A stretch of 64,000 nt of DNA from Aquidulcibacter paucihalophilus (GTDB lineage: Bacteria > Pseudomonadota > Alphaproteobacteria > Caulobacterales > Aquidulcibacteraceae). The translations under genes were made by a program, and so were the position numbers. The stretch lies in NCBI RefSeq assembly GCF_002105465.1, contig NZ_NCSQ01000165.1:1-64000 (forward strand), given 5' to 3'. Position 1 is the first letter of the stretch; each line of letters opens with the position of its first letter. Below are positions 44,267 through 53,640 of the stretch, piece after piece. The notes beneath the pieces were generated by a model. That model ran no database searches and was not told the origin of the DNA. It saw only the letters and a list, made by a program, of their open reading frames with translations.

Positions 44267-47221
44267 ATGATTAAACATTTTATTGTGCGCACCGCTTCGT
44301 TTTTTTGTTGTTCGCTTTTGATTGCTTTGCCGGTTGTGCCCCAACTGGCAGCAGCGCAAGCCATCAGCCAGACCCGGCCGATTGCGGCCACCCCTGCCAA
44401 TGCCGTGTGGCCTTGGGACGGCTCAGACCTCAAACCAGAAGCCTGGACGACGTTTGGCGTTTTGCCTAATGGCATGCGCTATGCCATTCGCCCCAACAAA
44501 TTGCCTGAGAAACAAGTCTCTTTGCGGTTTCGTATTGATGCAGGGTCGAGGCACGAACGCGATGATCAGCGCGGGTTTGCCCATTTCATCGAGCATATGG
44601 CCTTCAATGGGTCGACCAATATTCCTGAGGGCGAATTGACCAAAACCATGGAGCGACTGGGGGCCAGCTTTGGCAGTCACGTCAATGCACATGTGAATTA
44701 TTCAGAGACCCAATATAAGCTGGATATCCCCAGTGCCGATGAAGGCCGGCTGGAAACCGCCCTTGGCATTTTTCGCGAAACCGCAGATCGGCTTTTGTTC
44801 AAAGAAGATGCGGTGAAGCGCGAGATTGGGGTCGTCATTTCTGAAATGAATGATGGCGAAGGCCCTGGTCGACGCGTCAGTCGCCAGATCGCCCAATTCT
44901 TGGGGCCGAAGGAACGGGCCACCATGCGTGAACCGATTGGCGTACGTGAGATTGTCGAAGGGGCGACAGCTGCCAAGCTGCGGGAGTTTTATGATACGTG
45001 GTACCGGCCTGAACGCGCGGTCCTGGTGATTACTGGGGATGTGGATGTGGCCGCGACACAAGCCTTGATCAGCAAAACTTTTTCAGACTGGCAGGCCAAG
45101 AGCCCTGTCAAGCCGACTGACCCAGATTACGGTTTCCTGATCAAGGAGCCTATGAGGGCCAAGATCATTGTCGAGCCCGAACAACCTTATGTGGCCTTGA
45201 TTACGCGTCTGCGACCCGATCCAACCGACTATGGCGACCTTGATACTCGGCAAAAACGGCAATGGTCTGGCTTGCAGGGTCTTGCACAGGGCGTGTTTTC
45301 CCGTCGTCTGCAACGGTTGCAATTGGTCGATAACCCCGTGACGCTCAGCGTAGGCTATTTGCAACAGGTGACCAAAACCGGCGATACTGTTTCACTTTAC
45401 GTGGTGCCGCGCGATAAGGGCTGGGCTGAAGCCTTGAAGCCAGTCGCCATTGAAGTGCGCCAAGCATTGCAGACAGGATTTACCGCTGAGGAGATTGCCG
45501 AAGAGATTGCCGGTGGCAGGCAAATGTTGGAGCGCGCGATCACCGAGGTATCCACCCGGCGCACAACAGCTTTGTCGTCGTTTTTGATTGCTAGTCTGGG
45601 TAGTGACACTGTACCCACCAGTGCGGCCGATAATCTTGCGCTTCTCAACGAAATTGCTGAGATCGCGACTCCAGAGCTTGTCAGTCAAGCTTTTGCCAGA
45701 TGGTGGACCCAGAGCGGCGAGCCACAGATCGTTTTGATCGCCAAGGAAGCCGTGACAGGTGGCGAGGCAGCAGTCCTTAAGGCTTGGGAAGAAGCCATGG
45801 CTACCCCATTGCCGGAGCGCGATGCTGTTACGAAAGCGGTGTTCAAGCCTCTCAATCCAGGCCCTGCCGGCAAAGTCGCCAAAGTGCAGGAATTGACCTA
45901 TCCCAAGGCCAAGATTGTGACCTTCGACAATGGTGTGCGGCTCTCTTACATGCACACGGACTACACCAAGGACCGGGCCCAAATCCGCATTGGCCTGAAC
46001 GCGGGCTATTTGGCTTTCCCGCCAGATGACCCCCACTGGCCGGGCTTTGCGTCGGCCAGTTGGAGCGGCGATGGCATTGGCGATCTGACGCTGGACCAAA
46101 CCATCAGCGTCTTTGCCAATCGCACCACCAGCCTGGCCTCCGTGCGCATTGATCCTGACACACTGGAAATGTACGCAAGCCCCGCCAGCGCTGATTTCTT
46201 AGAACAAATGCAAGTTATGTTGAGCCAAGTGCTGGAACCCCGTTTGGGACCTCGCGCGGCGGCTGTCCGGCGAGATGGACTAAAGCAGAGCTGGGACAGT
46301 TATAACCAGACAGCCGATGGCGTCTTCAACTTCTATTTCCCGACCTTGTTCCTGACAGGCCATCCAGAATATCGCGAACCCGATCTTGATAGCATCCTGA
46401 AGAGCGATGATGCCAAAGGAAAACAATTGCTCAAGCGGCTGCTCGCTGAGGGCAAAATCCATATCGTCGTTGTTGGTGATGTTGGTTACGACCAAGTGGT
46501 GGACGCTGTCTCACGCACTTTTGGTGCCTTGCCGGCCCGCAAGGGGCTGGCGCTAGATCTCACCCAATTGGCATCCATTCGCCTCTTGCCAACAGGGGGG
46601 CCTCCACGTGTCCTGACGCATAAAGGCCCCAAGGAACAGGCGATCGTCTATGTCACGTGGACCGGGGTGGGCAATGTTGACCCGTTTGAGGCTGAGCGTA
46701 AGAGGATATTGGGGGATATCATCCAATTGCGCTTGACCGATAAAGTGCGCGAGGCGGCGGGCAAATCCTACTCTCCAAGTGGTGGCTGGAGCGGGCGGAG
46801 CTATGCCAATGTGGGCGGCTATTACGCCTCCGCCAATGTGACCCCAGATCAGGTCAAGCAGGTAGAAGCCATAATGGATGAGATCGCGGCTGACCTTGTG
46901 CGTGATGGCGTCACACAGGACGAGATCAATCGTGTGGTTGAACCCGATGTGAAGTCGATTGAGCGCTCGCGCCAAAATAATAGCTATTGGTCGTTTGTGC
47001 TGTCGGATTTGGACACGCCGCGTTTGCCGGGTTCGGCAAGCGGGTTTTTCTTGGACCGTGAACCGGGTCGGGAAGCCCGCCTCAAGGCAATCACACGTGA
47101 CGAGCTACACGCCATTGCCAAGCGCTATCTCTTGCCGCAAAACACCATCAGGGTCCAAGTTGTGCCAGAAGGCAGCGCGGTGACCCAAACAGGCGAGGGC
47201 AGCCAAACCAAGCCCAAGTGA
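44267..47221 (+). CDS. M16-family zinc metallopeptidase, exported
   Basis: A protein of 984 residues in the pitrilysin/insulinase family. A signal peptide (SFFCCSLLIALPVVPQLAAAQ) leads. The inverted zinc motif HXXEH is present as HFIEHMAFNGS, and the distal Glu is expected in the following helix (KEDAVKREIGVVISEMNDG). The second half repeats the fold without the zinc site (FDNGVRLSYMHTDYTKDRAQ). These periplasmic enzymes degrade peptides. A TTG at 44255 is an earlier but poorer start; the ATG at 44267 begins MIKHFIVRT. It diverges from ggt, and the next gene follows nine bases downstream. Confidence 0.93.
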   Translation: MIKHFIVRTASFFCCSLLIALPVVPQLAAAQAISQTRPIAATPANAVWPWDGSDLKPEAWTTFGVLPNGMRYAIRPNKLPEKQVSLRFRIDAGSRHERDDQRGFAHFIEHMAFNGSTNIPEGELTKTMERLGASFGSHVNAHVNYSETQYKLDIPSADEGRLETALGIFRETADRLLFKEDAVKREIGVVISEMNDGEGPGRRVSRQIAQFLGPKERATMREPIGVREIVEGATAAKLREFYDTWYRPERAVLVITGDVDVAATQALISKTFSDWQAKSPVKPTDPDYGFLIKEPMRAKIIVEPEQPYVALITRLRPDPTDYGDLDTRQKRQWSGLQGLAQGVFSRRLQRLQLVDNPVTLSVGYLQQVTKTGDTVSLYVVPRDKGWAEALKPVAIEVRQALQTGFTAEEIAEEIAGGRQMLERAITEVSTRRTTALSSFLIASLGSDTVPTSAADNLALLNEIAEIATPELVSQAFARWWTQSGEPQIVLIAKEAVTGGEAAVLKAWEEAMATPLPERDAVTKAVFKPLNPGPAGKVAKVQELTYPKAKIVTFDNGVRLSYMHTDYTKDRAQIRIGLNAGYLAFPPDDPHWPGFASASWSGDGIGDLTLDQTISVFANRTTSLASVRIDPDTLEMYASPASADFLEQMQVMLSQVLEPRLGPRAAAVRRDGLKQSWDSYNQTADGVFNFYFPTLFLTGHPEYREPDLDSILKSDDAKGKQLLKRLLAEGKIHIVVVGDVGYDQVVDAVSRTFGALPARKGLALDLTQLASIRLLPTGGPPRVLTHKGPKEQAIVYVTWTGVGNVDPFEAERKRILGDIIQLRLTDKVREAAGKSYSPSGGWSGRSYANVGGYYASANVTPDQVKQVEAIMDEIAADLVRDGVTQDEINRVVEPDVKSIERSRQNNSYWSFVLSDLDTPRLPGSASGFFLDREPGREARLKAITRDELHAIAKRYLLPQNTIRVQVVPEGSAVTQTGEGSQTKPK

Positions 47222-47230
47222 GGCAACACA

Positions 47231-47797
47231 ATGGGGCAAGCATCGGGCGGTGAGGCGTGTGCGCATCTTCCCGATCGTCGTGTCTTGTTGGTGGCCGCAG
47301 GGTTGGCTGGCTTGGGCTTTTGGGCACCGCCAGCCTTGGGGAACGGCCGTGCCGAAGCTGGCCTGAGCGGTAATCCCTCGCGCGGTTTGACATCATGCTT
47401 GCGCGCCATCGCTGCCGCCCATGGGCTTGGGGTGGGCCAATTGTCTGTGATGGTTGTGGTGAGTCCTGCCATGATGGGCGATGTTTCAGACTCAGGACTG
47501 GTGCGGTTGTCTTCAGGCTTTGTTGCAGCCTGTGGCGGGCCGGCGCGCGTTGGAGCGTGGTTTTCGCAGGCTCTCGCCAATCGCAAGAACAAAGGGTCGA
47601 GTTCAGATCGCGATGAGCTTGCCTTGCAGGCTTTTGTGCGCGCAGGCTATGACCCGCGCCTGATAGTGGCCCTGTGGCAGGATTGGTCAGCTTCTCCTGC
47701 CTTGACCCGCTTGGGCCCACGCGGTGACTGGCCTTTGTCAGAGGCGCGCCGCACGGCACTGGCCGCCCGGGTCACGTCATTGGGCTATCTCTTGTAG
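47231..47797 (+). CDS. exported protein, possibly a degenerate M48-like peptidase
   Basis: A 188-residue protein with an N-terminal hydrophobic segment (RRVLLVAAGLAGLGFWAPPA), probably a signal. The mature part has RLSSGFVAACG, then SDRDELALQAFVRAGYDPRLIVALW, which resembles the C-terminal part of M48 peptidases, where E-x-x-AD-x-x-A precedes AGYDP. The HEXXH zinc motif and the usual text between these parts are missing, so this would be an inactive relative. The call is weak; it may be a small unique family. It starts nine bases after the M16 gene and is probably cotranscribed with it. Confidence 0.55.
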   Translation: MGQASGGEACAHLPDRRVLLVAAGLAGLGFWAPPALGNGRAEAGLSGNPSRGLTSCLRAIAAAHGLGVGQLSVMVVVSPAMMGDVSDSGLVRLSSGFVAACGGPARVGAWFSQALANRKNKGSSSDRDELALQAFVRAGYDPRLIVALWQDWSASPALTRLGPRGDWPLSEARRTALAARVTSLGYLL

Positions 47798-47895
47798 CAC
47801 GCGGGGTCAGCCTGCTGTGGCAAATCGCTGGTTTGAACACTAAACCCCTTGAAGAAGCGGGGCGAAAGCGGTATCCCCCGGCCCCTCGCATGTGT

Positions 47896-47972
47896 GCCGT
47901 GGTAGCTCAGTTGGTTAGAGCGCCAGATTGTGGCTCTGGAGGTCAGTGGTTCAATTCCACTTCACGGTACCA
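47896..47972 (+). tRNA. tRNA-His (GTG), alphaproteobacterial type without G-1:C73
   Basis: A 77-base cloverleaf with CCA encoded: acceptor GCCGTGG/TCACGGT, D arm GCTC/GAGC, anticodon stem CCAGA/TCTGG with loop TTGTGGC (anticodon GTG), T arm AGTGG/CCACT. The base before position 1 is T, not G, and the discriminator is A73, not C73, so the near-universal histidine identity pair is absent, as known for a group of alphaproteobacteria. Position 1 is G against T72, a wobble. A weak hairpin (GCCG-TAA-CGGC, then TTTTT at 48026) lies 40-60 bases downstream. Confidence 0.96.
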
Positions 47973-48041
47973 TGCGAATTCGGTCCATACCTTCACCAAG
48001 TTATGGACGGCCGTAACGGCGCTCCTTTTTCAGGCTGAGGG

Positions 48042-49136
48042 TTGAGCCTTCCCCATGATACAGCCGAACACATGATCCTGCACTCTCAAGCTTCGATTCT
48101 GATTGTAGGTGCGGGTCCAGTCGGTCTGTGTGCAGGCGTTCGGCTGTTACAGGATGGGCTTCAGGTCAGAATACTTGATTCAGGCGTCAGGGGCGCAGGC
48201 TGGGCTTCTGGTGGCATGCTGGCCCCACTTTATGAAATGGCCGCAGACCCGGCTTGCCCAGATGCCTATCTTCAGTTTGCGATGGAAAGTGCTGCTCTTT
48301 GGCTAGAGCTTGCGAAAGCAGGTGATATTGCGTTGCAAAGCCCTACACTTTTTCTCGCGCGCGGCGACGGTGAATGCCATGCGCTGGAGAAACTTGCTAT
48401 CCGCGCGGCAGCCCATGGGCTGGAAGTCAGGTCCGCAAACGTTCCCAAAGCACTCAATGCCATGGCCGCCTTCGAGGCACCGAATGAACGGGCTCTAGAG
48501 CCGCGGGCGGCCTTGAAGTGCCTTTCCACCCTCTTTCAGTCTCTCGGTGGCGAATTTGTCCAAGGCCAAGCGCAAAAAATCGGCCCAAACTGGGTTGAGT
48601 TGACCAGTGGTACCAAGCTTGAATTTGATCGAATCATTTTGGCAAACGGCTTTGGTGCGGCACGCTTGGCGGACTCAGTGCCAATCACGAGCGCACTCCG
48701 CCCGGTGAAAGGGCAAATGCTACGTGTTGCGCATGCGGACTTATCAAGCCCCATCCTACGCGCAGGTCGTCTCTATTTCCTTTCGCGGCAGGGGAGCTTG
48801 GTGATCGGGGCAACCTCGGACCCGCTGGCACTGGCAGACACCACAGTCGATGTCGATCCTATTTTGGTTCTCTTGGCAGAAGCCAAAGCGCTGTTGCCCT
48901 CGGTTGCAAGAGCACCCGTTGTCGAGGCTTGGGCAGGCCTTCGCCCGGCCACCCCTGACTCTCGGCCGCTGGTCGGTGCCACCAGCCAAGCGGGCGTCTT
49001 TCTGGCTACGGGAACCTATCGCAATGGCTGGCTGCTGGCCCCCGCTATTGGCAGCTATATCAGCCAGCTTATATCTGGCAGAACACTGGACCAGGACTTA
49101 ACGAGCCTCTTGGCACCCATGCGCTTTTCCAGTTAA
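48042..49136 (+). CDS. FAD-dependent amino-acid oxidase, ThiO-like (glycine oxidase family)
   Basis: A protein of about 364 residues in the D-amino acid oxidase/glycine oxidase family. The FAD-binding Rossmann start is ASILIVGAGPVGLCAGVRLLQ, followed by GAGWASGGMLAPLYE. The C-terminal FAD contact is VVEAWAGLRPATPDSRPLVG with YRNGWLLAPAIG. ThiO converts glycine to the imine used for thiazole synthesis, but no thiS or thiG gene adjoins, so other amino acids are possible substrates. The frame opens with TTG at 48042; an ATG at 48072 is as likely. It lies 70 bases after tRNA-His and before an acyl-CoA dehydrogenase. Confidence 0.82.
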   Translation: MSLPHDTAEHMILHSQASILIVGAGPVGLCAGVRLLQDGLQVRILDSGVRGAGWASGGMLAPLYEMAADPACPDAYLQFAMESAALWLELAKAGDIALQSPTLFLARGDGECHALEKLAIRAAAHGLEVRSANVPKALNAMAAFEAPNERALEPRAALKCLSTLFQSLGGEFVQGQAQKIGPNWVELTSGTKLEFDRIILANGFGAARLADSVPITSALRPVKGQMLRVAHADLSSPILRAGRLYFLSRQGSLVIGATSDPLALADTTVDVDPILVLLAEAKALLPSVARAPVVEAWAGLRPATPDSRPLVGATSQAGVFLATGTYRNGWLLAPAIGSYISQLISGRTLDQDLTSLLAPMRFSS

Positions 49137-49173
49137 AAGGCGCGACCTAAATGTCCGGACAAATGCACGGGGG

Positions 49174-50352
49174 ATGAAGACTATGAGCGGCTTTGAAATG
49201 AATGAAGAGCACCGTGCAATTGAAGAAGCCGTCGGCCGGATTTGCGCCAAATATGATGATGCATTTTGGTCTGAAACAGATGAAACGGGCCGGTTTCCAG
49301 AGCCTTTTGTTGCCGATATGGCCGATGGTGGCTGGCTAGGGTGTGCGTTCCCGGAAGCCTATGGCGGGGCCGGGCTTGGTTTGGTCGAGGCCGCCATTGT
49401 GATGAAGACGGTGGCGCAATCTGGGGCTGGCTTTTCGGGAGCTTCGGCGATCCATCTGAATATTTTTGGCCCAAAGCCGATCGAGAAATTCGGGACCGAG
49501 GCACAAAAACAAGCCTATTTGCCAAAACTGATCACTGGCGAACACAAAATGTGTTTTGCGGTAACAGAACCAAATGCGGGCCTCGAGACCGCCGCCATCA
49601 CCACGCGAGCGGTGCGCACCCATGAAGGCTATACGATTACAGGCCGCAAGATTTGGACGACGTCTGCCCAACGCGCCGATAAGATCCTGATATTGGCGCG
49701 CACCACGCCGCGCGAAGAAGCCGCCCGCCCAACCGATGGCCTCAGCCTGTTTTACTGTGATTTCGACCGCACTGCGATTGATGCCAAGCCCATCCCCAAA
49801 ATGGGCCGCAAAGCCGTTGAATGTAACATGCTGTTTATCGAGGATTTAAAGGTTCCCCATGACGCGCTGATTGGAGAAGAGGGCAAGGGCTTCAAATATA
49901 TTCTTTCTGGTCTCAATCCAGAACGTGTGCTGTTTGCCGTTGAAGCCATTGGCTTAGGGCGTGCGGCGCTTGCTCGTGCCGCCCAATATGCCAAGGAACG
50001 GGTCGTGTTTGGCCGCCCTATCGGTATGAACCAAGGTGTTGCCCATCCTCTAGCCAAGTCTTGGTGTGAGCTAGAGGCCGCGGAGCTTTTGGCCATGAAG
50101 GCGGCCGCCCTATTTGATGTCGGGCTTGAATGCGGTGCAGAAGCCAATGCTGCCAAATATCTGGGTGCTGAGGCGGGTTATCATGCGTGTGAGGCCGCCG
50201 TGCTGGCCCACGGTGGCATGGGCTATGCTAAGGAGTATCAGGTTGAACGCATGTTCCGCGAATCAATGATTGCGCGCATCGCCCCAGTTTCGCGTGAAAT
50301 GATTCTAAACTTCGTCGCAGAAAAGGTTTTGGGTCTACCAAAATCTTATTGA
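49174..50352 (+). CDS. acyl-CoA dehydrogenase
   Basis: A 392-residue flavoenzyme oxidising acyl-CoA to 2-enoyl-CoA in fatty or branched acid breakdown. Signatures are CFAVTEPNAGLETAAITTRA (first family signature), KIWTTSAQRADKIL, the Arg-containing RVLFAVEAIGLGRAALARAA and VFGRPIGMNQGVAHPLA in the helical C-domain, and HGGMGYAKEYQVERMFRES near the end. The catalytic Glu of the family lies near residue 370 by position (APVSREMILNF), but I cannot be sure which residue acts. The chain length specificity is not evident. It stands alone between the ThiO-like and transglycosylase genes. Confidence 0.95.
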   Translation: MKTMSGFEMNEEHRAIEEAVGRICAKYDDAFWSETDETGRFPEPFVADMADGGWLGCAFPEAYGGAGLGLVEAAIVMKTVAQSGAGFSGASAIHLNIFGPKPIEKFGTEAQKQAYLPKLITGEHKMCFAVTEPNAGLETAAITTRAVRTHEGYTITGRKIWTTSAQRADKILILARTTPREEAARPTDGLSLFYCDFDRTAIDAKPIPKMGRKAVECNMLFIEDLKVPHDALIGEEGKGFKYILSGLNPERVLFAVEAIGLGRAALARAAQYAKERVVFGRPIGMNQGVAHPLAKSWCELEAAELLAMKAAALFDVGLECGAEANAAKYLGAEAGYHACEAAVLAHGGMGYAKEYQVERMFRESMIARIAPVSREMILNFVAEKVLGLPKSY

Positions 50353-50462
50353 TTTCCGTGTCTTATAATCATGCTAAGAGAGTCTTAACCATGTTTGGCT
50401 GATCCTGCCGCTGTGGAACTGGCCGACCGAAGTGCGGCTCAAAGGCTGTAGGAGACAAGCAA

Positions 50463-51467
50463 GTGACACCCGAAGCCATTGGTGGCTCACCTGTGCGCCA
50501 AGCGATTGCTCATGCGTCGCGGACAACGGGTATGGACTTTCAGTTCTTGCTCTCAACGGCTGTGCGTGAAAGCTCACTCAATCCTAAAGCTGAAGCAAAA
50601 ACCTCGAGTGCTACGGGCCTGTTTCAATTCCTCGACGCAACGTGGCTTACAACGGTCAAGCGGCACGGGGCTAAACATGGTTTGGGTGCGGAAGCTGCCA
50701 TGATCGAAATGGGCAGTAATGGACGACCCAGTGTCGCAGACCCCGGTCTGAGACGCGCAATTTTGGATTTGCGCTATGATCCAAAAATCTCGGCACTGAT
50801 GGCTGCTGAGTTTGCGGGCGATAATGCTGATTACTTGCGTGCACGCACGGGCCAAGAGCCCGAACCAGGTGATCTTTATGCTGCTCATTTTCTCGGCGCT
50901 GGGGGCGCGGCTGAATTGGTAAATGCCGTTCGCGATCGACCTTGGGCAAGTGCCGCCGACCTATTTCCCAGCGCGGCAGCAGCCAATCGGCCAATCTTTT
51001 ACAAAAGCAGTGGTGCTGAGCGCACGGTTTCAGAAGTGCTTGAGAATTTGCGGGCCACCGCGAATCGTCAAGTTCCAGCAGTTAGTCGACATGAATTGGG
51101 TGATGAGCCTGCCCATTTGTTTGGTCCCAAATCCTATGCGGCAGGATCGGTTGATCGGGCCATGGCGAGCCGCTTGATGGCAAGTCTGATGGACAATGAG
51201 TCTTTCAATGGTCAGCCAAATGACTTCATGCGTTTGTTAGGACAGGTCGCTGATGGCGACGAGAAATCCTTGGCGGCTCTGAACCCTACAATGCTTGCCC
51301 AACTCTATGGGGCAGGCGATCAAAGACAAGAAGAAGCGGGCCTTGATCTCATCCAATCCCTGCTAGGCATGAAGTCCATTGCGGAAATTCTATCTCCAGA
51401 GGGCACATCCAGAGCGGGCAGTGGTGATGAGTCTGCTGCGGGATTCGATCTAAAGACACCGATCTGA
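50463..51467 (+). CDS. soluble lytic transglycosylase-like protein
   Basis: A 334-residue protein with a lysozyme-like SLT domain in the first 150 residues: LLSTAVRESSLNPKAEAKTS with the catalytic Glu, SSATGLFQFLDATW and YAAHFLGAGGA. No signal peptide is visible, as in flagellar or type IV secretion transglycosylases exported by another route. The rest (LRATANRQVPAVSRHELGDE) is unordered-looking. The start is GTG 50463, eight bases after GGAG. The cell-wall target and partner system are unknown; no flagellar genes are nearby. Confidence 0.85.
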   Translation: MTPEAIGGSPVRQAIAHASRTTGMDFQFLLSTAVRESSLNPKAEAKTSSATGLFQFLDATWLTTVKRHGAKHGLGAEAAMIEMGSNGRPSVADPGLRRAILDLRYDPKISALMAAEFAGDNADYLRARTGQEPEPGDLYAAHFLGAGGAAELVNAVRDRPWASAADLFPSAAAANRPIFYKSSGAERTVSEVLENLRATANRQVPAVSRHELGDEPAHLFGPKSYAAGSVDRAMASRLMASLMDNESFNGQPNDFMRLLGQVADGDEKSLAALNPTMLAQLYGAGDQRQEEAGLDLIQSLLGMKSIAEILSPEGTSRAGSGDESAAGFDLKTPI

Positions 51468-51487
51468 CACGTAGCAAGATGGTCGTC

Positions 51488-51784
51488 CTAACTGGGTCGC
51501 TGTAGACCAATTGCCACGCCAATCCCAACCATCGCGGCACCCAGATAACAATAAGCGCAATGCTGGCGCGCCATCCAAACGAGCTCTTGGAGTAGGCCCT
51601 GCGCGCTAAGACCTTGCCCATGATGACACCAACCGACAAGCTGGTACGACGTTCCTGATAAATAGGGACCTAACCCAATCAACAGGCTGCCAACGCCTAT
51701 AAGCAACAGAGCGAGGAGCTGATTGCTTATTGAAAGAGTGGGCTTTTTTATTGGAAGATCTCTGATTTCTTGAAGCGTGTGCAT
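51488..51784 (-). CDS. small membrane protein with His/Cys motifs, function unknown
   Basis: A 98-residue protein with two membrane helices (LLALLLIGVGSLLIGLGPYL and LGAAMVGIGVAIGL) separated by a loop that holds WCHHGQG and RQHCAYCYLG. The Cys/His groups could bind metal or heme, or form a disulfide. AGGAGG lies 11 bases before the ATG at 51784; the frame also reaches 51826. It converges on the transglycosylase gene and diverges from ccoN, so it might belong with the oxidase cluster, but I know no assembly factor of this shape. Confidence 0.6.
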   Translation of the reverse strand: MHTLQEIRDLPIKKPTLSISNQLLALLLIGVGSLLIGLGPYLSGTSYQLVGWCHHGQGLSAQGLLQELVWMARQHCAYCYLGAAMVGIGVAIGLQRPS

Positions 51785-51913
51785 GGAATAAAAAGCCTCC
51801 TCACGCGTTTGTGAGAGTGCGACCATGCCTGAAAAGTCGCACCAATTCCAGCAAAATTGACGCGCAGACCCTGCGACAAAATAACCCTTTTATTTATGTG
51901 GAAATAGGGCGTA

Positions 51914-51927
51914 TCACGAATCCGTGA
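51914..51927 (+). promoter_or_regulatory. FNR-family-like dyad upstream of ccoN, containing a GANTC site
   Basis: TCACG-AATC-CGTGA is a perfect 5-4-5 inverted repeat 46 bases before the ccoN ATG. The geometry is that of FNR/FixK sites, but the usual consensus is TTGAT-N4-ATCAA. Its centre carries GAATC, a CcrM target. A TTGAC half-site occurs near 51866. No canonical FixK/FNR box is found. Confidence 0.35.
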
Positions 51928-51973
51928 CCGTAGTGCGGATAAACCGTGCTGGCTTCTGGGGGCCTGTCTGACG

Positions 51974-53629
51974 ATGGAACCAACTCAACTCAAATCGAAA
52001 GCGATGCCTCGCTTCGACATTTTCTTTACGTGCGGCGTCGCCTTCTTGGTTGCGCTTTGGGCGGTTTTCGCCACGTCGCATGCCGATGATCTGGGCATGA
52101 TTGTCCATGGCTGGATCTTCCTAGCTGCAGCCATACTCGCCGTGTTGGGCTTGGTCTTTACCGCCCAAGTTACAGCACTGCAAAACGATCAGGCAACCTA
52201 TAGTGACGGGGTGGTCCGCTTTGGCGTGATTGCATCAACGTTTTGGGGAATTGTCGGGATGCTGGTTGGGGTGGTGATTGCCTCGCAATTGGCGTTCCCA
52301 GAGCTGCTCTATTTCAAGGACTTTGGGTTTTTGAACTTTGGGCGTTTGCGGCCTTTGCACACATCGGCGGTCATCTTCGCTTTTGGTGGCAATGTGCTTT
52401 TGGCGACAAGCTTCTATGTTGTTCAACGCACATGTCGGGCCAGATTGTTTGGCGGCATGCTGCCTTGGTTCGTGTTTTGGGGCTATCAGCTTTTCATCGT
52501 GCTGGCGGCAACGGGCTATTTGTTGGGCGTTACATCGGGCCAGGAATATGCTGAGCCTACATGGCATGTGGACTTGTGGCTAACGGTTGTTTGGGTGGCG
52601 TATCTTTTGGTCTTCCTTGGCACGCTGTGGAAGCGCAAAGAGCCCCACATTTATGTCGCCAATTGGTTTTACTTAGCCTTTATCGTCACCATCGCCATGC
52701 TGCATGTGGTGAACAATTTGGCGGTGCCAACCTCAGCTTTTGCTACCTCTTCTTACCCCTTGTTTGGCGGGGTGCAGAATGCTCTGACTCAATGGTGGTA
52801 TGGCCATAATGCTGTTGGCTTCTTCCTGACGGCAGGCTTCCTGGCCATCATGTATTACTTCATTCCAAAACAAGTAAATCGGCCAGTTTACTCCTATCAA
52901 TTGTCGATTGTGCACTTTTGGGCTTTGATCTTCATCTATATCTGGGCTGGCCCTCACCATTTGCACTACACGGCACTCCCCCAATGGGCCCAAACCTTGG
53001 GGATGACCTTCTCGATCATTTTGTGGATGCCCAGTTGGGGTGGCATGATCAACGGCCTCATGACTTTGTCTGGCGCTTGGGACAAGTTGCGCACGGACCC
53101 TGTGTTGCGGATGTTCGTCGCCTCGCTGGCCTTCTATGGGATGAGTACATTTGAAGGCCCTGTCATGTCGGTTCGGGCTGTGAACTCCCTGTCGCATTAC
53201 ACCGACTGGACTATTGGTCACGTGCATTCAGGCGCACTTGGTTGGGTCGGCATGGTGTCGTTTGGGGCGCTTTATGCCCTCACACCCTGGCTCTGGAAGC
53301 GCGAGCGGCTTTATTCCTTGAAACTGGTTGAGACGCACTTCTGGCTCTCCACCATTGGGATCCTATTTTACATCTCCTCCATGTGGGTGTCGGGGATCCA
53401 ACAAGGGCTCATGTGGCGCTCTTATAATGAGTTTGGCTTCTTGACCTATTCCTTCGTGGAGACCGTTAAAGCCATGCATCTGCCCTATATTGTTCGGGCA
53501 ATTGGTGGGCTCCTCTACCTCATCGGTACCTGCATCATGGCCTATAACTTGTGGCAGACCATTAAAGGGGCCGTGGCCAAAAAAGAGCCGCTGTCCTTCA
53601 CCACCCCCAACCTTGTCCCTGCAGAGTAG
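51974..53629 (+). CDS. ccoN: cytochrome c oxidase cbb3-type subunit I
   Basis: The 551-residue catalytic subunit of the high-affinity cbb3 terminal oxidase with about twelve helices. It carries two b-type hemes and CuB. The heme-copper site is spread over [31 protein letters not shown] and [13 protein letters not shown], with His residues that would serve as heme and CuB ligands; the [10 protein letters not shown] segment is also conserved in cbb3 enzymes. GGGGG at 51957 precedes the ATG by 12 bases. It starts the ccoNOQP operon. Confidence 0.97.
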   Translation: MEPTQLKSKAMPRFDIFFTCGVAFLVALWAVFATSHADDLGMIVHGWIFLAAAILAVLGLVFTAQVTALQNDQATYSDGVVRFGVIASTFWGIVGMLVGVVIASQLAFPELLYFKDFGFLNFGRLRPLHTSAVIFAFGGNVLLATSFYVVQRTCRARLFGGMLPWFVFWGYQLFIVLAATGYLLGVTSGQEYAEPTWHVDLWLTVVWVAYLLVFLGTLWKRKEPHIYVANWFYLAFIVTIAMLHVVNNLAVPTSAFATSSYPLFGGVQNALTQWWYGHNAVGFFLTAGFLAIMYYFIPKQVNRPVYSYQLSIVHFWALIFIYIWAGPHHLHYTALPQWAQTLGMTFSIILWMPSWGGMINGLMTLSGAWDKLRTDPVLRMFVASLAFYGMSTFEGPVMSVRAVNSLSHYTDWTIGHVHSGALGWVGMVSFGALYALTPWLWKRERLYSLKLVETHFWLSTIGILFYISSMWVSGIQQGLMWRSYNEFGFLTYSFVETVKAMHLPYIVRAIGGLLYLIGTCIMAYNLWQTIKGAVAKKEPLSFTTPNLVPAE

Positions 53630-53640
53630 GAGCAACGATC

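Noticed and set aside
44153-44359. Open extension of the ggt frame to 44359
   Set aside because: It overlaps the divergent M16 gene start and has a non-signal N-terminus; the ATG at 44152 begins a proper signal peptide.
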